From Laguncularia racemosa (Eukaryota; Streptophyta; Magnoliopsida; Myrtales; Combretaceae), in contig JBBMOL010000227.1 in NCBI GenBank assembly GCA_037954665.1, positions 434,001 through 498,000 on the forward strand: a stretch of 64,000 nt of DNA. The letters run 5' to 3'. The notes under the pieces are model-generated. The model was not told the DNA's origin and made no database searches. It worked only from the letters and a program-made list of their open reading frames with translations. The position numbers and the translations under genes are program-made. Shown one piece after another: positions 43,800 through 54,997 of this stretch (positions are counted from its first letter, which is position 1; the number at the start of each line of letters is the position of its first letter).

Positions 43800-45157
43800 C
43801 ACACCTATTGATTCTATAATATAGCAAATTGAGTACAAATGTCATTCCACTGAGACTATAAGTATTAATGCTAACATTTACCCTATTATTTAATCGGCAA
43901 ATTTTTAATAAATTTAATAAATGTAAAAATATTTAAACTAATTAATTAGAAAACTCAAATTCTTTAAAAAAGCAAGGCAATAAGAAATTGCCTTCAAGAA
44001 TTCAAGAACACTTATCTAAACATTGCTTTCCCTAAAATTAGTCATGCAACTCATTAAAGATCATTCAATTCCATCTTTAATTTCTTGACCATTAGAATTC
44101 CTTAAGCAAATTAGTAACTTTCTCAAGTTTACTAATTTTTAATCCTAAGAGAATTAACTAGAATCTCTTCCTAATCAATTTTCTCAAGATTGCATTAAAG
44201 ATGTATGAATTCTTTTAATAGGTTAACCCTAATCTAAAAGAATTATGCTCTCTTATCTCTAATATCACATGCAATTCTCTTCAATTATGTTTGGATCTAA
44301 TCATAAACAAGATTTCTCAATCCATATGCATGACTATCAAATAATAGAATTAACATCCTAGTGATATTAATTCAACTTAAAGAGAGAACACATAATTGAA
44401 CTAAGAACATAAAATTTCGTTGAATTCAAAGATAAAAGATAAAGTTACATGATAATCCTAAGATCCACAAGTCCAGATACTAAAAATTTAAACTCTAAAC
44501 ATAATGTTTAAAGAAAACCAAAAGAAAGAAAATGTGAATCTAAAAACCCCTTGCATCTAAGTGATCTTTAACTCTTAAAGTTGTAGAAAGTTTCTCTTCT
44601 ACGTCTTCTTAAGTCTAGGCGTCTCTCTAATTCATGTGTTCCAAAGTTTGATCTAGGACTTCATTCTCTCCTTTTCTAGTGCGTGTGAATAGTATTAAAA
44701 TGGCCTTAACATGACCTCTCAACACAGTTATGTTTAGGTCATTTCAATCAAATCTTCTAAAATCCTTTAAGCCTTATTTGATATTTAGGGGTAAAAAAGT
44801 CAACATGACCCTAACACAATCGTGTCATTTGGGTCATGTCATCTAACATAATCTACCTCAACATGGCCACGTTAAACAAACTTCTAGATTTGAGAGTTAC
44901 ACGACCTATTAACACAGTCTTGTCTCTTGCTCACGTTTATTACTAATTCTCGACATAGTCATGTCAAATGACTATGTCAATCTTTAATTGCTCATAACTT
45001 CTTCAATTTAACTCGAAATCAAGTAAAGATTGATTCATTTCACTTCTTTTCTTCTCAATTACTCATCAAAGCCTGAAATCCAAAATTTTATCTAATTAAG
45101 TACCAAACTCCACTAAAACAAATGTCAAATCATAAAAAATACCATAAAAACTTATCA
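43800..45157 (-). repeat. Athila-like solo LTR in F
   Basis: On the plus strand it begins TGTAGGCAAGCACACCTATTGA and ends AACTTATCA. Read on minus, TGATAAGTTTTTATGG...GGTGTGCTTGCCTACA is the form of an Athila-type LTR, parallel to the B LTR end GGTACACTTACC. No primer site or purine tract adjoins, so it is probably a solo LTR. Flanks attaa and acaaa do not match well, and the right edge is approximate. Palindromic ACAC/GTGT motifs occur at 44700-44970. Confidence 0.55.
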
Positions 45158-45618
45158 ACAAATATATGCAATCTAAAACCTATCAAGCATTACCAAAAGA
45201 AAAATTAGCTATATTTGTTCCATTGCTCAACATATGAACTATCTGATATAGACATGGATGATCTACATATAATCTTAATTTTTCCATAGTATACTCCAAA
45301 ATTAAATTTTGACAAAATTAACAATAAGAACAAGACAAACATGTTCTTGAATCCTAACTCAAGTATGAAACTTATTTTCCATCTCTTACACCATAAATTA
45401 CAACTCCAATCCAACAACTAAAATTAAGAATCAACAATCCCAAACCTATAATTATCAATAAAACTAAATAAGTCAACCACAAATTCTTATGACCTTTAAC
45501 CATTAAATAAGTTTTTCCCCATACAACTTAACATTATTCCTAAATCTTCAATATGAAAGAGAAATGACACTTACTGCAAATCCCTTTAAGGATCTAAATC
45601 ATGGAAAACTCGGAACCT
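45158..45618 (-). other. F leader remnant
   Basis: No coding frame with recognisable domains. Position between the Athila-like LTR and the primer-like site makes it the probable leader or decayed gag of F. Confidence 0.35.
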
Positions 45619-45633
45619 AAGGCTTTAATACCA
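45619..45633 (-). other. F primer-like site
   Basis: The minus strand reads TGGTATTAAAGCCTT, similar to the initiator-methionine site with transitions. Confidence 0.5.
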
Positions 45634-45638
45634 AATTA

Positions 45639-46600
45639 TGTAAGATTTGACTTTGCTCTAATACTAAATAGATTTATGTGCAGATATGCTCCACAATCAA
45701 ATAATTTATGTTTTGTGGTTTAGGGTTTAAAATAAGAAAAGTAGATATTCCTATGGGATTTTTAGGATTTTGTGTTCATTGGATCTCTTAGATTAAGTTT
45801 CAAAACAAGTTTTAATGCTAAAAAAAAACATATAATGTGAGAACATAACATATATTTTCATGAAAAACATGAAATATGAAGTTTTGTCTATATCAAAATA
45901 AGTATGATAAACTTGCAAGAAGAAGTATATAAGTAAGAATGTAAGATATATTTTTTTGAGAAGTAAAAGTGGAAAGCATAGAATGGTTGTTCCAAAATAT
46001 TGAAAGGAAAATAGAATTTCAAAACAAGTTCTTTTTAGAACCTTCATCAAAATCTATCAAAACTATTCAAAGTTTGAATAGAAGCTTTCAGAATCAATGG
46101 ATGAAGAGCTTCCCCCAAAAAAATTGAATAATAGAGAATTCCTAAATGAAGAAGAAGATTTTGATAATATATTTAAGATTATCATGACCCACTTCTACTA
46201 ATTAAATATATTTGATTCGTTCCACTAAAGATGTGTTGATTTCTAATCTTGCCGTTAAAGTCTTGAGTTGGATTAACCTTCACGTAGAGCAGATTAAGCT
46301 TACAAGATGAACACACGTAAGCTACGGGACATCGAAGTTGTCCCCTATGCTTGCATTCCAATGCTTAAGTCAAATAAACACATTAGTAATGGCATGAAGA
46401 CAAAAGTTTATAGAAAGTATGCAGTCCCTTGTGGTCAAATCGAGGTATTTATAGGAAGGTTGGGTGAGATATTTATACTAAGTGATTTTTTCCTAAAAGA
46501 TATCTACACTTAGCTAGTAAAGATATGGTAAAGTGTCTTTTAGGAAATAAATATACTTTTCATATTTATTCCAACTACCTATAGACATCTTATTTTGGTA
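45639..46600 (-). repeat. F 5' LTR, approximate
   Basis: Starts TGTAAGATTTGACTTTGCTC, like 19845. A GGTATTTATAGGAAGG block near 46445 parallels CCTATTTATAGGCTC in the 3' copy. The far end is not resolved. Confidence 0.4.
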
Positions 46601-47418
46601 ATTAAGAGGTCGACCGCGTTGTGCTTTTGGGCCTGAGGCCAAATGGCTAACAACACTTGCTCCTTACCCCCACTCCCTACCCACTCTCATTGGTGACTAG
46701 GCGATAAGGAGAGTAGAGTCTAATGTGGGCCTCTAAGCATGTTAGACTAGCCCCATTATATTTTTGATTGGTAGGCGTTATCTAAACTAAAAAGTTAATA
46801 GTCCGACCTTAGCTTTCAAAAGCATTATGGTCTATGCCTAAGGTAAGCTACTCTTGTGTTAAGATAACTTCCGTAAGGTTGTTTGATTAGAGGAACAACA
46901 ATTCCAAGATAAAACTTGTCTTATTAAGTTAGTTGATGGGATCCGACTGGGGTTCCACTTAGGCAAACCACTAACATGGTGATAAGCAAGTAAAGCCAAG
47001 AACCAAGCAAGATGTTACCCCTAAGGTACTTTGATTGACAAAGCATACTCAATACACTTCAATCCTTTTGACTTTTGGTTAATTGTCAAATTTGATTCTA
47101 ACTAACGCACGCACAAAGTAGAACATTAAATGTGACAAGACAGATGTTGTACTAAGGGAAGGCACGTATGCATAAGCCTAAATAATCTCGACCCTTCATT
47201 CCGTCAATAGGACACATGGTGAGACTGCACGTCATAAGGATTTATACATCCTTTCAATAACTGTCAACCATCACCTCATAATTAACACTTCATGTATTTT
47301 GTATTTGAAAATCCTCTAAAACCTCTCATTGCAATCCTTCACATTTGCATTGAATTTGTACTTTCTTCATTCCTTTAATCAATTTCCTCCTCTTCTTCAA
47401 GGACACACCTTTGAAGAT
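46601..47418. other. Unassigned stretch
   Basis: No gene or known repeat identified. The sequence is less AT-rich around 46600-46760 and 46900-47000 than its neighbours. It may be the leader of the element that encodes the fragment at 47419. Confidence 0.3.
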
Positions 47419-47757
47419 ATGGCATCCTCATCTTCTTCTCACAGTCTTACAAATTAACTCCTTGTTATTAGCCAAAGAGTTGCTCCCCACCCTCTAGTTG
47501 TGACGGTAGAGGTGATAAGACCCTCGAGTCGACCCTATAGCTAGGCAACAAAGGTTAAAGAGGAAGATAGCTCTTTGTGCAAGTCGTTCTTAAAGAAGGA
47601 GAATGTATGTAGGGGATTGGCCTTAGACATTTACCCCAATGATGAGGAGGATGCAAAGCCAATTAAGCCATGCTACAATGGGTTATTCACCTTTGAGTCA
47701 AGCTTAGATGTGGCGAAGAGCACACTATATAAGTTGGAGGTAGATTTACTATGGTTA
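47419..47757 (+). pseudogene. Unidentified protein fragment
   Basis: An ATG at 47419 gives MASSSSSHSLTN and a stop, then readable sequence with one more stop near 47542. From 47575 the frame is open: CKSFLKKENVCRGLALDIYP, PCYNGLFTFESSLDVAKSTL, up to LLWLC, where the H' block begins. The serine-rich start and acidic middle are not recognised as a known domain. It may be a transposon gag-like ORF or a host fragment. Confidence 0.4.
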
Positions 47758-48314
47758 TGTAATGACCCTATAGGGGGCTTAGTAGAATTGCCTAAAAGGT
47801 GTCATATCGTGTGTGCACTCGCAATATGAAAACCGCCTTGCAAGTCAAAGGTTACAAAACTCTAATTAAATAATCATTCCTCATTATAAATGACAGTACA
47901 TATAATTAATTATTATGAAAATAACTATGGAAACCGATATATTACAATTTACTAAATTTGCAAGAATCGGTATCCCCTACCAAATAGTAAAACCAAGTGA
48001 TCTCAACATTTAAGAACATTGGTTTGAAAAAGTGTTGGAAAATGTTAATTAGATTTACAAGTTCTTAATCACTCATCTAAACTTTTAACTATCTTCTAAT
48101 TCTCTATCTATCCTTGAAGCTTAAGCCTGGAACACTTGTTACTTTGATTTTAGCCCATTCCCTAGCTTTAGAATACCCTACAAGACGAACTATTAAGTGG
48201 TGAGAAAACTATGGCTCAAGGAGTTCGTCCATCACTACCATTCAAGCAAGTTATTAAAGATTAATTAGCACATCATAAAATCTATCTACATACAAAGTGA
48301 ATGCATGCGTGATG

Positions 48315-49138
48315 TGATGAGATCCATGATGGGAGTCAAGCCAGAAGATGGCATGTGGATCCTCTTGAAGTGCCACCTGGACCAATCACAAGAAATCGAG
48401 CGAAACGATTCAAGGAAGCACTTAACGGGTTGATAAAGGATGTCCACGAAGCCGGAAAGGATTGGAGCAATCATGAAGTTGGAAAGGATTGAAACAACCA
48501 TGGGAATGCCCTTGCTCTTGTACAAGTCATAAAGGATACGGGTTGACGACGGCATGTCTTTACAAGGCACGGCCATGTAGGAGTCTGAAGGTTACACAGA
48601 ATCATACACAGTCATATACACGGCTCAAAGGCATGGCTGTGTATGGTGTCAAGAATATCCATAGAAAGATACACGTCTAAAGTACACGACCGTATATATA
48701 TCCAACGCCGGCTCCAAGGCGCTGGCCTTCATTCCAACGCCGCCGACCTTTAAGTCATTGTTTTGTTATTTTTACGCAACTTAATGATGTTATGTCGTTT
48801 TAGGCCTTTATTGTTACGAATTGTAAACCCTAATATAAAGCTCCTATGGTTTAGAACATAGAATATAGAACATACAAGTTTGAAAACACTTTTGAGAGAA
48901 TTCCTCTCTTGGTTCTTTAAAGAACTACTTTAGAACTTATCGGATTTTCTTCGTGGCGTTCATCCCGACTTATCAATCGGTCTTTCATCCCAATTGTGGC
49001 GTCTACATAATATACCAAAGTTCTTGTCTCACTTATAGGCAATCGGTTGCGGTTTCCACTCGATTGTTTAGCATCTTGGGTAGCAATTCCGAACGTATTG
49101 GTATTGGGTTTCGTCACACGTTGGTGTGGTTCGTGTCA
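48315..49138 (+). repeat. A4 5' LTR
   Basis: This 824-bp LTR runs from TGATGAGATCC to TTCGTGTCA. It starts with the polyprotein tail frame and carries ACACGACCGTATATATAT-like palindromes near 48690. Confidence 0.9.
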
Positions 49139-49139
49139 G

Positions 49140-49154
49140 TTTGCTATCAGAGCC
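49140..49154 (+). other. A4 primer-binding site
   Basis: TTTGCTATCAGAGCC, the initiator-methionine type with one change, lies just inside the 5' LTR. Confidence 0.75.
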
Positions 49155-49608
49155 TAGGTTTGTTAAACCATCAGTTCGGTTTGAGGAAGGTAACATCAAA
49201 ACCCTAACTCCAATCGTTCATATCAATTGTTCGTACTCAATTTCATAGTGTTAATTGTCTATTGAAAGTGTAGTACCTACTATTCACGTTTGTTACAAAA
49301 AAGAAAAAAAAAAAAAGGAAACGTGATCAAGAGCAACAAACAAAGGCAACAAAAAAAAAATCGGAAAGAAAAAGAGGAAAATTTCGAGCCCTAGAGTTGT
49401 TTTGAATTCTACGGAAGGGAATTGGTGTAGTTTGGGTTAGTTCCGAGAGAATTGAGAAGAGGAATTGGTGAATTGATATCATTATTGCTTGTGAGAATAC
49501 ACTGAGTGACTGTGCGATATCATCCTTAGAGAAAACACATAAGGGAGTGTATCGTGAGGCTTAATTATATATATTTGTGTTAGCACTAATTTTTTTTCTA
49601 CAGGAACT

Positions 49609-51814
49609 ATGTCGAGGCATCATTCTCCTGAAGGTGAGAGGGGAAGGTTTGATGCTAGGTTAGTGATTGAGGCGTTGAGGGTGAGATGAAGAGAATGTTT
49701 CAGGAGGGAATGGAACAAATTCATGAGACGGTAGAGCTAAGACTAGAGCAATCTAAAAACGTTTTCCAATGGCGTAAGAGGGAGAGTTGTTCTAGGAGAG
49801 TACAAAGGGGTGGAGATGAAATGTCTGCTGATGAATTTGATGAACCTTCTGTCGAGAGTTATAGAGGTTATAGTGGTAGGAATAGAGGAACTAGGGATTG
49901 AGAAGATAGAGGAGATAGGAAAAGAGAGAATATCTTTCGTACTAGATGTTATCTAGGTGATCATATTTACAGTTTGATCATTGATGGAGGAAGTTGCACT
50001 AATGTGGTGAGTAATTTTATTGTCGAGAGGCGGGGACTCAAGACTACTAAACACCTTAATCCATATAAATTGCAGTAGCTGAATGATAGTGGCGAGACTA
50101 AGGTGAGTAAGCAAGCCTTGATTGCTTTTTGCATCGGTAGGTATGAGGATGAGGTGTTATGCGATGTAGTGCCGATGCAAGCGTGTCATGTGTTGTTGGG
50201 GAGGCCATGGCAATTTGATAGGAAGGTTGTTCATGATGGCTTTTCTAACAAGTATACGCTTGTTCACCAAGGGAAAAGCTTTAATCTTAAACCTTTAACA
50301 CCTAAACAGGTGTATGAGGATCAGTTGCAGCTACAACAGTCTTTTGCAAAATATAAGGTGAGTGAAAAATAGAGGGAGAGTGAGAGAGCAAAAGACAGCG
50401 AGAAAGAAAAGGAACACAAAAGTCAATATCAAAAGGAAAAAGAGAGGAAGGCTGGAAAGAGTGTGAGAGACCAAGTTGAAGGGGGATCAACTTTGGTGGT
50501 GAGTGAAAAGGAGAGTGCAGCCTTGCAAAAGGAGAGTTGTGTGGCAAGAGTGAATGTAGTGAGGAGAGCATTAGTGATGAAGCAATCTATGTTGTTGTTG
50601 GTTTTTAAGGAAACTTGTTTGAATACTAACGAACTATTTAACTCTTTGCCTAATGTGGTTATGTCTATTGTGCAGGACTTTGAAGATGTCTTCCCTGAGG
50701 AGATTCCAAAGGGATTACCACCTATTCGTGGTATTGAGCACCAAATTGACCTAGTACCCGGAGCATCGATTCCAAATAAACCGGCTTATAGGAGCAATCT
50801 AAAGGAGACAAAGGAACTCTAAAGGCAGGTCGATGAATTAATGGAGAAGGGATATGTGAGAGAAAGCATGAGTCCATGTGTAGTGCCTGTGATTTTGGTG
50901 CCTAAGAAGGATAGGTCATGGAGAATGTGTGTTGACTGTCGCGCCATCAACAACATCACGGTAAAGTATCGTCATCCCATTCCTCGCTTAGATGACATGT
51001 TAAATGAGTTACATGGGTCTAGACATGGTCGAGATTCTATTTTTGTAGTCGTGGATAGATTCTCTAAAATGGCACATTTCATTCCTTGTCACAAAACAGA
51101 TGATGCTTGCAATATTGCTAATTTGTTCTTTAGGGAAGTTGCGAGATTACATGGTATGCCTAGAACAATCGTATCGGATAGAGATGCTAAGTTCTTGAGA
51201 TACTTCTGGAAGACCTTGTGGGCTAAATTAGGAACTAAGTTATTGTTTTCTACTACTTGTCATCCACAACTGATGGTCAAACTGAGGTAGTAAATCGAAC
51301 TTTGTCTACTTTGTTGAGAGCTATCATTAAAAAGAACATTAAAAGTTGGGAGGATTGTTTGCCGCATGTTTACTCCTTTTGAAATTGTGTATGGTTTTAT
51401 TCCACTAACTCCTTTAGATTTATCACCTCTGCCTATTTCTGAGTATGTTAATCTAGATGGCAAGAAGAAAGCAGGATTTGTTAAACAGATCCATGAGAAG
51501 GCAAGGCTAAACATTGAGCGAAGAACAAAGCAGTATGTGAAACAAGCCAACAAGGGTCGTCGACAAGTTATCTTTGAACCTAGAGACTGGGTTTGGGTTC
51601 ACATGCACAAAGAGCGGTTTCTTATGCAGCGTCGATCTAAACTACTTCCTAGAGGCGATGGATCATTTCAAATTCTTGAGCCCATCAATGATAATGCATA
51701 CAAGATAGATTTAGCAAGTGAGTATCAAGTAAGTGCTACATTTAATGTTATTGATTTCAGTCCTTTTGATGTAGGCGACGATTTGAGGACAAATCCTTTT
51801 CAAGAGGAGGGGAA
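49609..51814 (+). pseudogene. A4 gag-pro-(RT)-int remnant
   Basis: The ATG at 49609 (MSRHHSPEGERGRFDARLVI) is followed by a one-base deletion near 49680. Gag stops at GTRD (TGA at 49900), and a deletion near 49920 jumps to the protease (RENIF, then YSLIIDGGSCTNVVS near 49970). Protease and the charged linker follow with stops near 50079 and 50370. The RT start (VPKKDRSWRMCVDCRAINN) at about 50900 runs to ELHGS, then directly into RHGRDSIFVVVDRFSKMAHF of integrase at about 51018. A one-base loss near 51268 and a deletion near 51368 further break integrase. The tail at 51366-51992 is open and enters the LTR. Confidence 0.87.
51802..51814 (+). other. A4 polypurine tract
   Basis: AAGAGGAGGGGAA lies directly before the 3' LTR. 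Confidence 0.78.
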
Positions 51815-52620
51815 TCATGAGATCCATGATGGGAGCCAAGCTAGAAGATGGCATGTGGATCCTCTTGAAGTGCCACCTGGACCAATCATAAGAAATCGAG
51901 CGAAACGATTCAAGGAAGCACTTAACGGGTTGATAAAGGATGTCCACGAAGCCGGAAAGGATTGGAGCAATCATGAAGTTGGAAAGGATTGAAACAACCA
52001 TGGGAATGCCCTTGCTCTTGTACAAGTCATAAACGATACGGGTTGACGAGGGCGTGTCTTTACAAGGCACGGCCATGTAGGAGTCTAAAGGTTACACAGA
52101 ATCATACACGGTCATATACACGGCTCAAAGGCACGGCCGTGTATGGTGTCAAGAATATCCACAGAAAGATACACATCTAGAAGTACACGACCGTGTATAT
52201 ATCCAACGCCAGCTCTAAGGCCGCCGGCCTTTAAGTCATTGTTTTGTTATTTTTACGCAACTTAATGATGTTATGTCGTTTTGGGCCTTTATTGTTACGA
52301 ATTGTAAACCCTAATATAAAGCTCCTAGGGTTTTAAACATAGAATATAGAACATGCAAGTTTGAAAACACTTTTGAGAGAATTCCTCTCTTGGTTCTTTA
52401 AAGAACTACTCTAAAACTTATCGGATTTTCTTCTGTGGCATTCATCCCGACTTATCAATCGGTCTTTCATCCCGATTGTGGCGTCTACATAATATACCAA
52501 GGTTCTTGTCTCACTTATAGGCAACGGGTTACGGTTTCCACTCGATTGTTTGGCATCTTGGGTAGCAATTCCGAACGTATTGGTATTGGGTTTCGTCACA
52601 TGTTGGCGTGGTTCATATCA
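51815..52620 (+). repeat. A4 3' LTR
   Basis: This 806-bp LTR starts TCATGAGATCC (TG decayed) and ends TTCATATCA. It is shorter than the 5' copy because CTTCATTCCAACGCCG near 52220 is absent. Confidence 0.9.
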
Positions 52621-52625
52621 TGATG

Positions 52626-54992
52626 AATGCAAGCAACACAATCATGGGATTTCAGAACCGTGGAGGGTATAGATTTGCATCGTCTATACTTCAATTGACC
52701 TCCATACTTACCTGCATGGAGCACCTCACCTTAACCAAGAGGCTATCTAAAGGCATGGTCCCCCAAGAAAACTTGATGCTTACCCATCACCAAGAACCAA
52801 AAATAAAATAAAATGCTACAAGATCCAATCTTGGTGAATTCCATGTTGGGCTCTTCACCATCAATCTAATACTCAATCATGCCTCCATAAGAAAACTAGG
52901 TTATCCCTCATAAGGGGATTTACCTACAATCAATCTATTAACAATGCCTCATAGGCCTTAAACAAGAGTTGTTCTAACCTCTTTGCCTCCACGAAATCAG
53001 TTTTAATAAAATTACCATCATGGCACCAAGGTTTTATAAACAATAGCTTTTAAGAGCACATGCTAGGTTTTTGGTATAACCTTTATGAAAACATTTTAGA
53101 AAGACTTAAACATTTTCAAAAAGTTTCAACATGTTTCAAAAATTTTGGGTAAAGTTTGAACACTCTTCATTCCTTTCTATGTACTTGTTAAATCACAAAC
53201 ATCTGATGAGTAATCTAGTCATATTAGCCAAGAATTTAAGTTTATTGATTGATGAGGTGATCACACAGATGAAAGTATACAAAGCAATCAGTTATTCTAT
53301 CAAACAATCAATAGCAATCAATAGAAGATCACCCAATTAACGAGTAGAAAGCAAATAGTAGATCATTTAAACCCCCATACCTTGGCAAAACTTAAGGATT
53401 GTAATAATCTTCTAGTAAAAATAATGAGTCATTTAATATACCTAAATAAATAAACATAGAAAGATATACATATAAGAATAGCTATCATTAAAACACGTCA
53501 ATCTAATACCTTAATCCTATCCCTTGGTTTTAAGATCACCTTTTAAGTATCTTTTTAATATTTGGATTCTTAATAGTTAAAGTCCAAGGTATTATATCTA
53601 AGTTCACGGTCCTTCGTTTAGGTCCTCACCATAATAAGTCATGTTCTCAAACGATGTCATGATAAGGCAAATATATGTCCAAGAATATGTCCAATGAAGT
53701 TTAATAGGTCAAAATGGTTATAGACAACCATAAGTTCTCAAGGTTCGAGAAAATAGCCTTAACATCCTTTCTTTGAACTTTTGTAAATATTAAAGGTTCG
53801 AAGATATATCTAATTACCCAAAAAAATTCTAAATGAAAGAAAAATAGAATACGAAGGTATAGTTTCTTGAAGTTGAGTAATTAATGGAACCCATAACTTT
53901 TACAAATTAGGGATTTTAGTATGCGTATACGAATTGTGTACCATGAAGACAACTAAGGTTAATTGAGATTACCATAATTGGATGGAAACTCCTTGAAAAC
54001 CTAAAATAAAGGTCCTAAAATATAGAAAATAGGTAAGATTAGTAACTTCCTTAAGAGAGATAGAAATTACTTAAACTTCTTGGAAGTTCTTACCTTAGTG
54101 CATAGAGTAGATGGTCCCGAAACCTTTGTCAGTTTAGGAGTTGCAAGTAGAGCCAATGGTGGGTGTAACTTTCTATTATTCTAGTGGAATATTAGGTGAG
54201 TTTGGTGGAAACGTAGGTGAGGAAAAAGCCCTCAAAGTGCCATGGGACAATGGATGGTTTTACTTAGGTGTTTTAAGCCTTTTTACTCTTCTTTTATAAT
54301 GGTTTTGCTTTATTGTTTTGCTATTTATTATTGGTCTGTTTTTCCATGCCTAAGGGACAATATTTGATAGATTTTAAAATCATTAATAGCTTGGGACATC
54401 GTAGGATAATTTAAGGTAATTATAACTTAAGATAAGATAAGATAAATGATGGCTTGTAAGATAAGATCACATGTTGTTATTTGTCATATCCAAAGGAGGA
54501 GTTACATCAATTGGATCAAAAACATGGTAAATTTTAGGTTAATTTATGATAGATAGATTAATGTTAGGTAAAATGGTCTTAAGATGGGATAGAGTAAGGG
54601 AAGGTAAAAATGTGTTTTAGGTATATGATTTGCATGGAATTTTCTTCTTTCTTGACCAGCTTTGAAACTTCAATTTTTCCATAATACTTGAAGGTCTTTA
54701 TCTTAGTTTAATCAAATTAATTTGCCGAAGTTTAGATTAGATTAAGTTAAGATAAGATAAGGTAAATTAGATGAAGACATGTTGGTGAAATTACAAAAGG
54801 GGAAAGGTCAACATGAGAGGAAAGTTGCAACTGGTTCTTGACTTATTTATTTCTAAATTTTTCCATGTCTTTTTCCTAAGTAAATAAGGTGTAATTAAGG
54901 TAAAATAGGGTATAATTAAGGTAGGATTTAATAAGGATAGGATAAGGTAGAATAGGGTAAGTGAAATCATTGTAAAGTTGGAAAAATTCACA
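52626..54992 (-). repeat. H' block right of A4
   Basis: AT-rich LTR-like sequence with no coding signal. Short open frames are chance. It has imperfect TAAGATAAGATAAGAT and GGTAAAATAGGGTATAATTAAGG runs in its last 600 bases. Confidence 0.5.
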
Positions 54993-54997
54993 TTATC

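Larger units (their letters stand above)
19845..46600 (-). mobile_element. F: old Ty3/gypsy element hosting B and C
   Basis: Two diverged LTR starts (TGTAAGATCC at 19845 and TGTAAGATTTG at 45639) bracket a minus-strand element. A primer-site-like ggctttaatacca at 45621-45633 lies next to the second. Protease-like sequence is split by C (38990-39199 and 43732-43799), and a tail with a purine tract lies at 38590-38650. B is inserted in the 3' LTR and C in the protease. The right end near 46600 is approximate and no target duplication could be confirmed. Confidence 0.5.
48315..52620 (+). mobile_element. A4: CRM-like element with gag and RT deletions
   Basis: LTRs 48315-49138 and 51815-52620 flank a 2676-bp interior. 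Flanks tgatg (48310-48314, 52621-52625) are a perfect target duplication inside H'. Two internal deletions remove most of gag and nearly all of RT/RNase H. Terminal changes (TGTCA at the 5' LTR end, TCATGA at the 3' LTR start) show decay. Confidence 0.92.
47758..54992 (-). mobile_element. H': Tekay-like LTR block hosting A4
   Basis: The plus strand begins TGTAATGACCCTATAGGGGG and ends GGAAAAATTCACA; minus reads TGTGAATTTTTCC...GGGTCATTACA. Without A4 it is about 2.9 kb. The left 500 bp resemble the left end of H (gggggcttag, ggtatcccctacca). The right part has GATAAGATAAGATAA-type runs at 54430-54445 and 54735-54960. It abuts the purine tract of E, yet E has a different type of 5' LTR, so the junction is chimeric. 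Confidence 0.55.

Noticed and set aside
43800..45157. Full Athila-like element at this position
   Set aside because: There is no primer site, purine tract or coding region beside the LTR, and no second LTR in the window.
46307..46513. 68-codon frame as a gene
   Set aside because: Located in the probable F LTR with no recognisable domain and no homologue in the window.
19840..46660. Target duplication aatgg for F at about 46649
   Set aside because: An aatgg follows a CA-like edge near 46648, but the preceding sequence does not match the 3' LTR end, so the match is probably chance.
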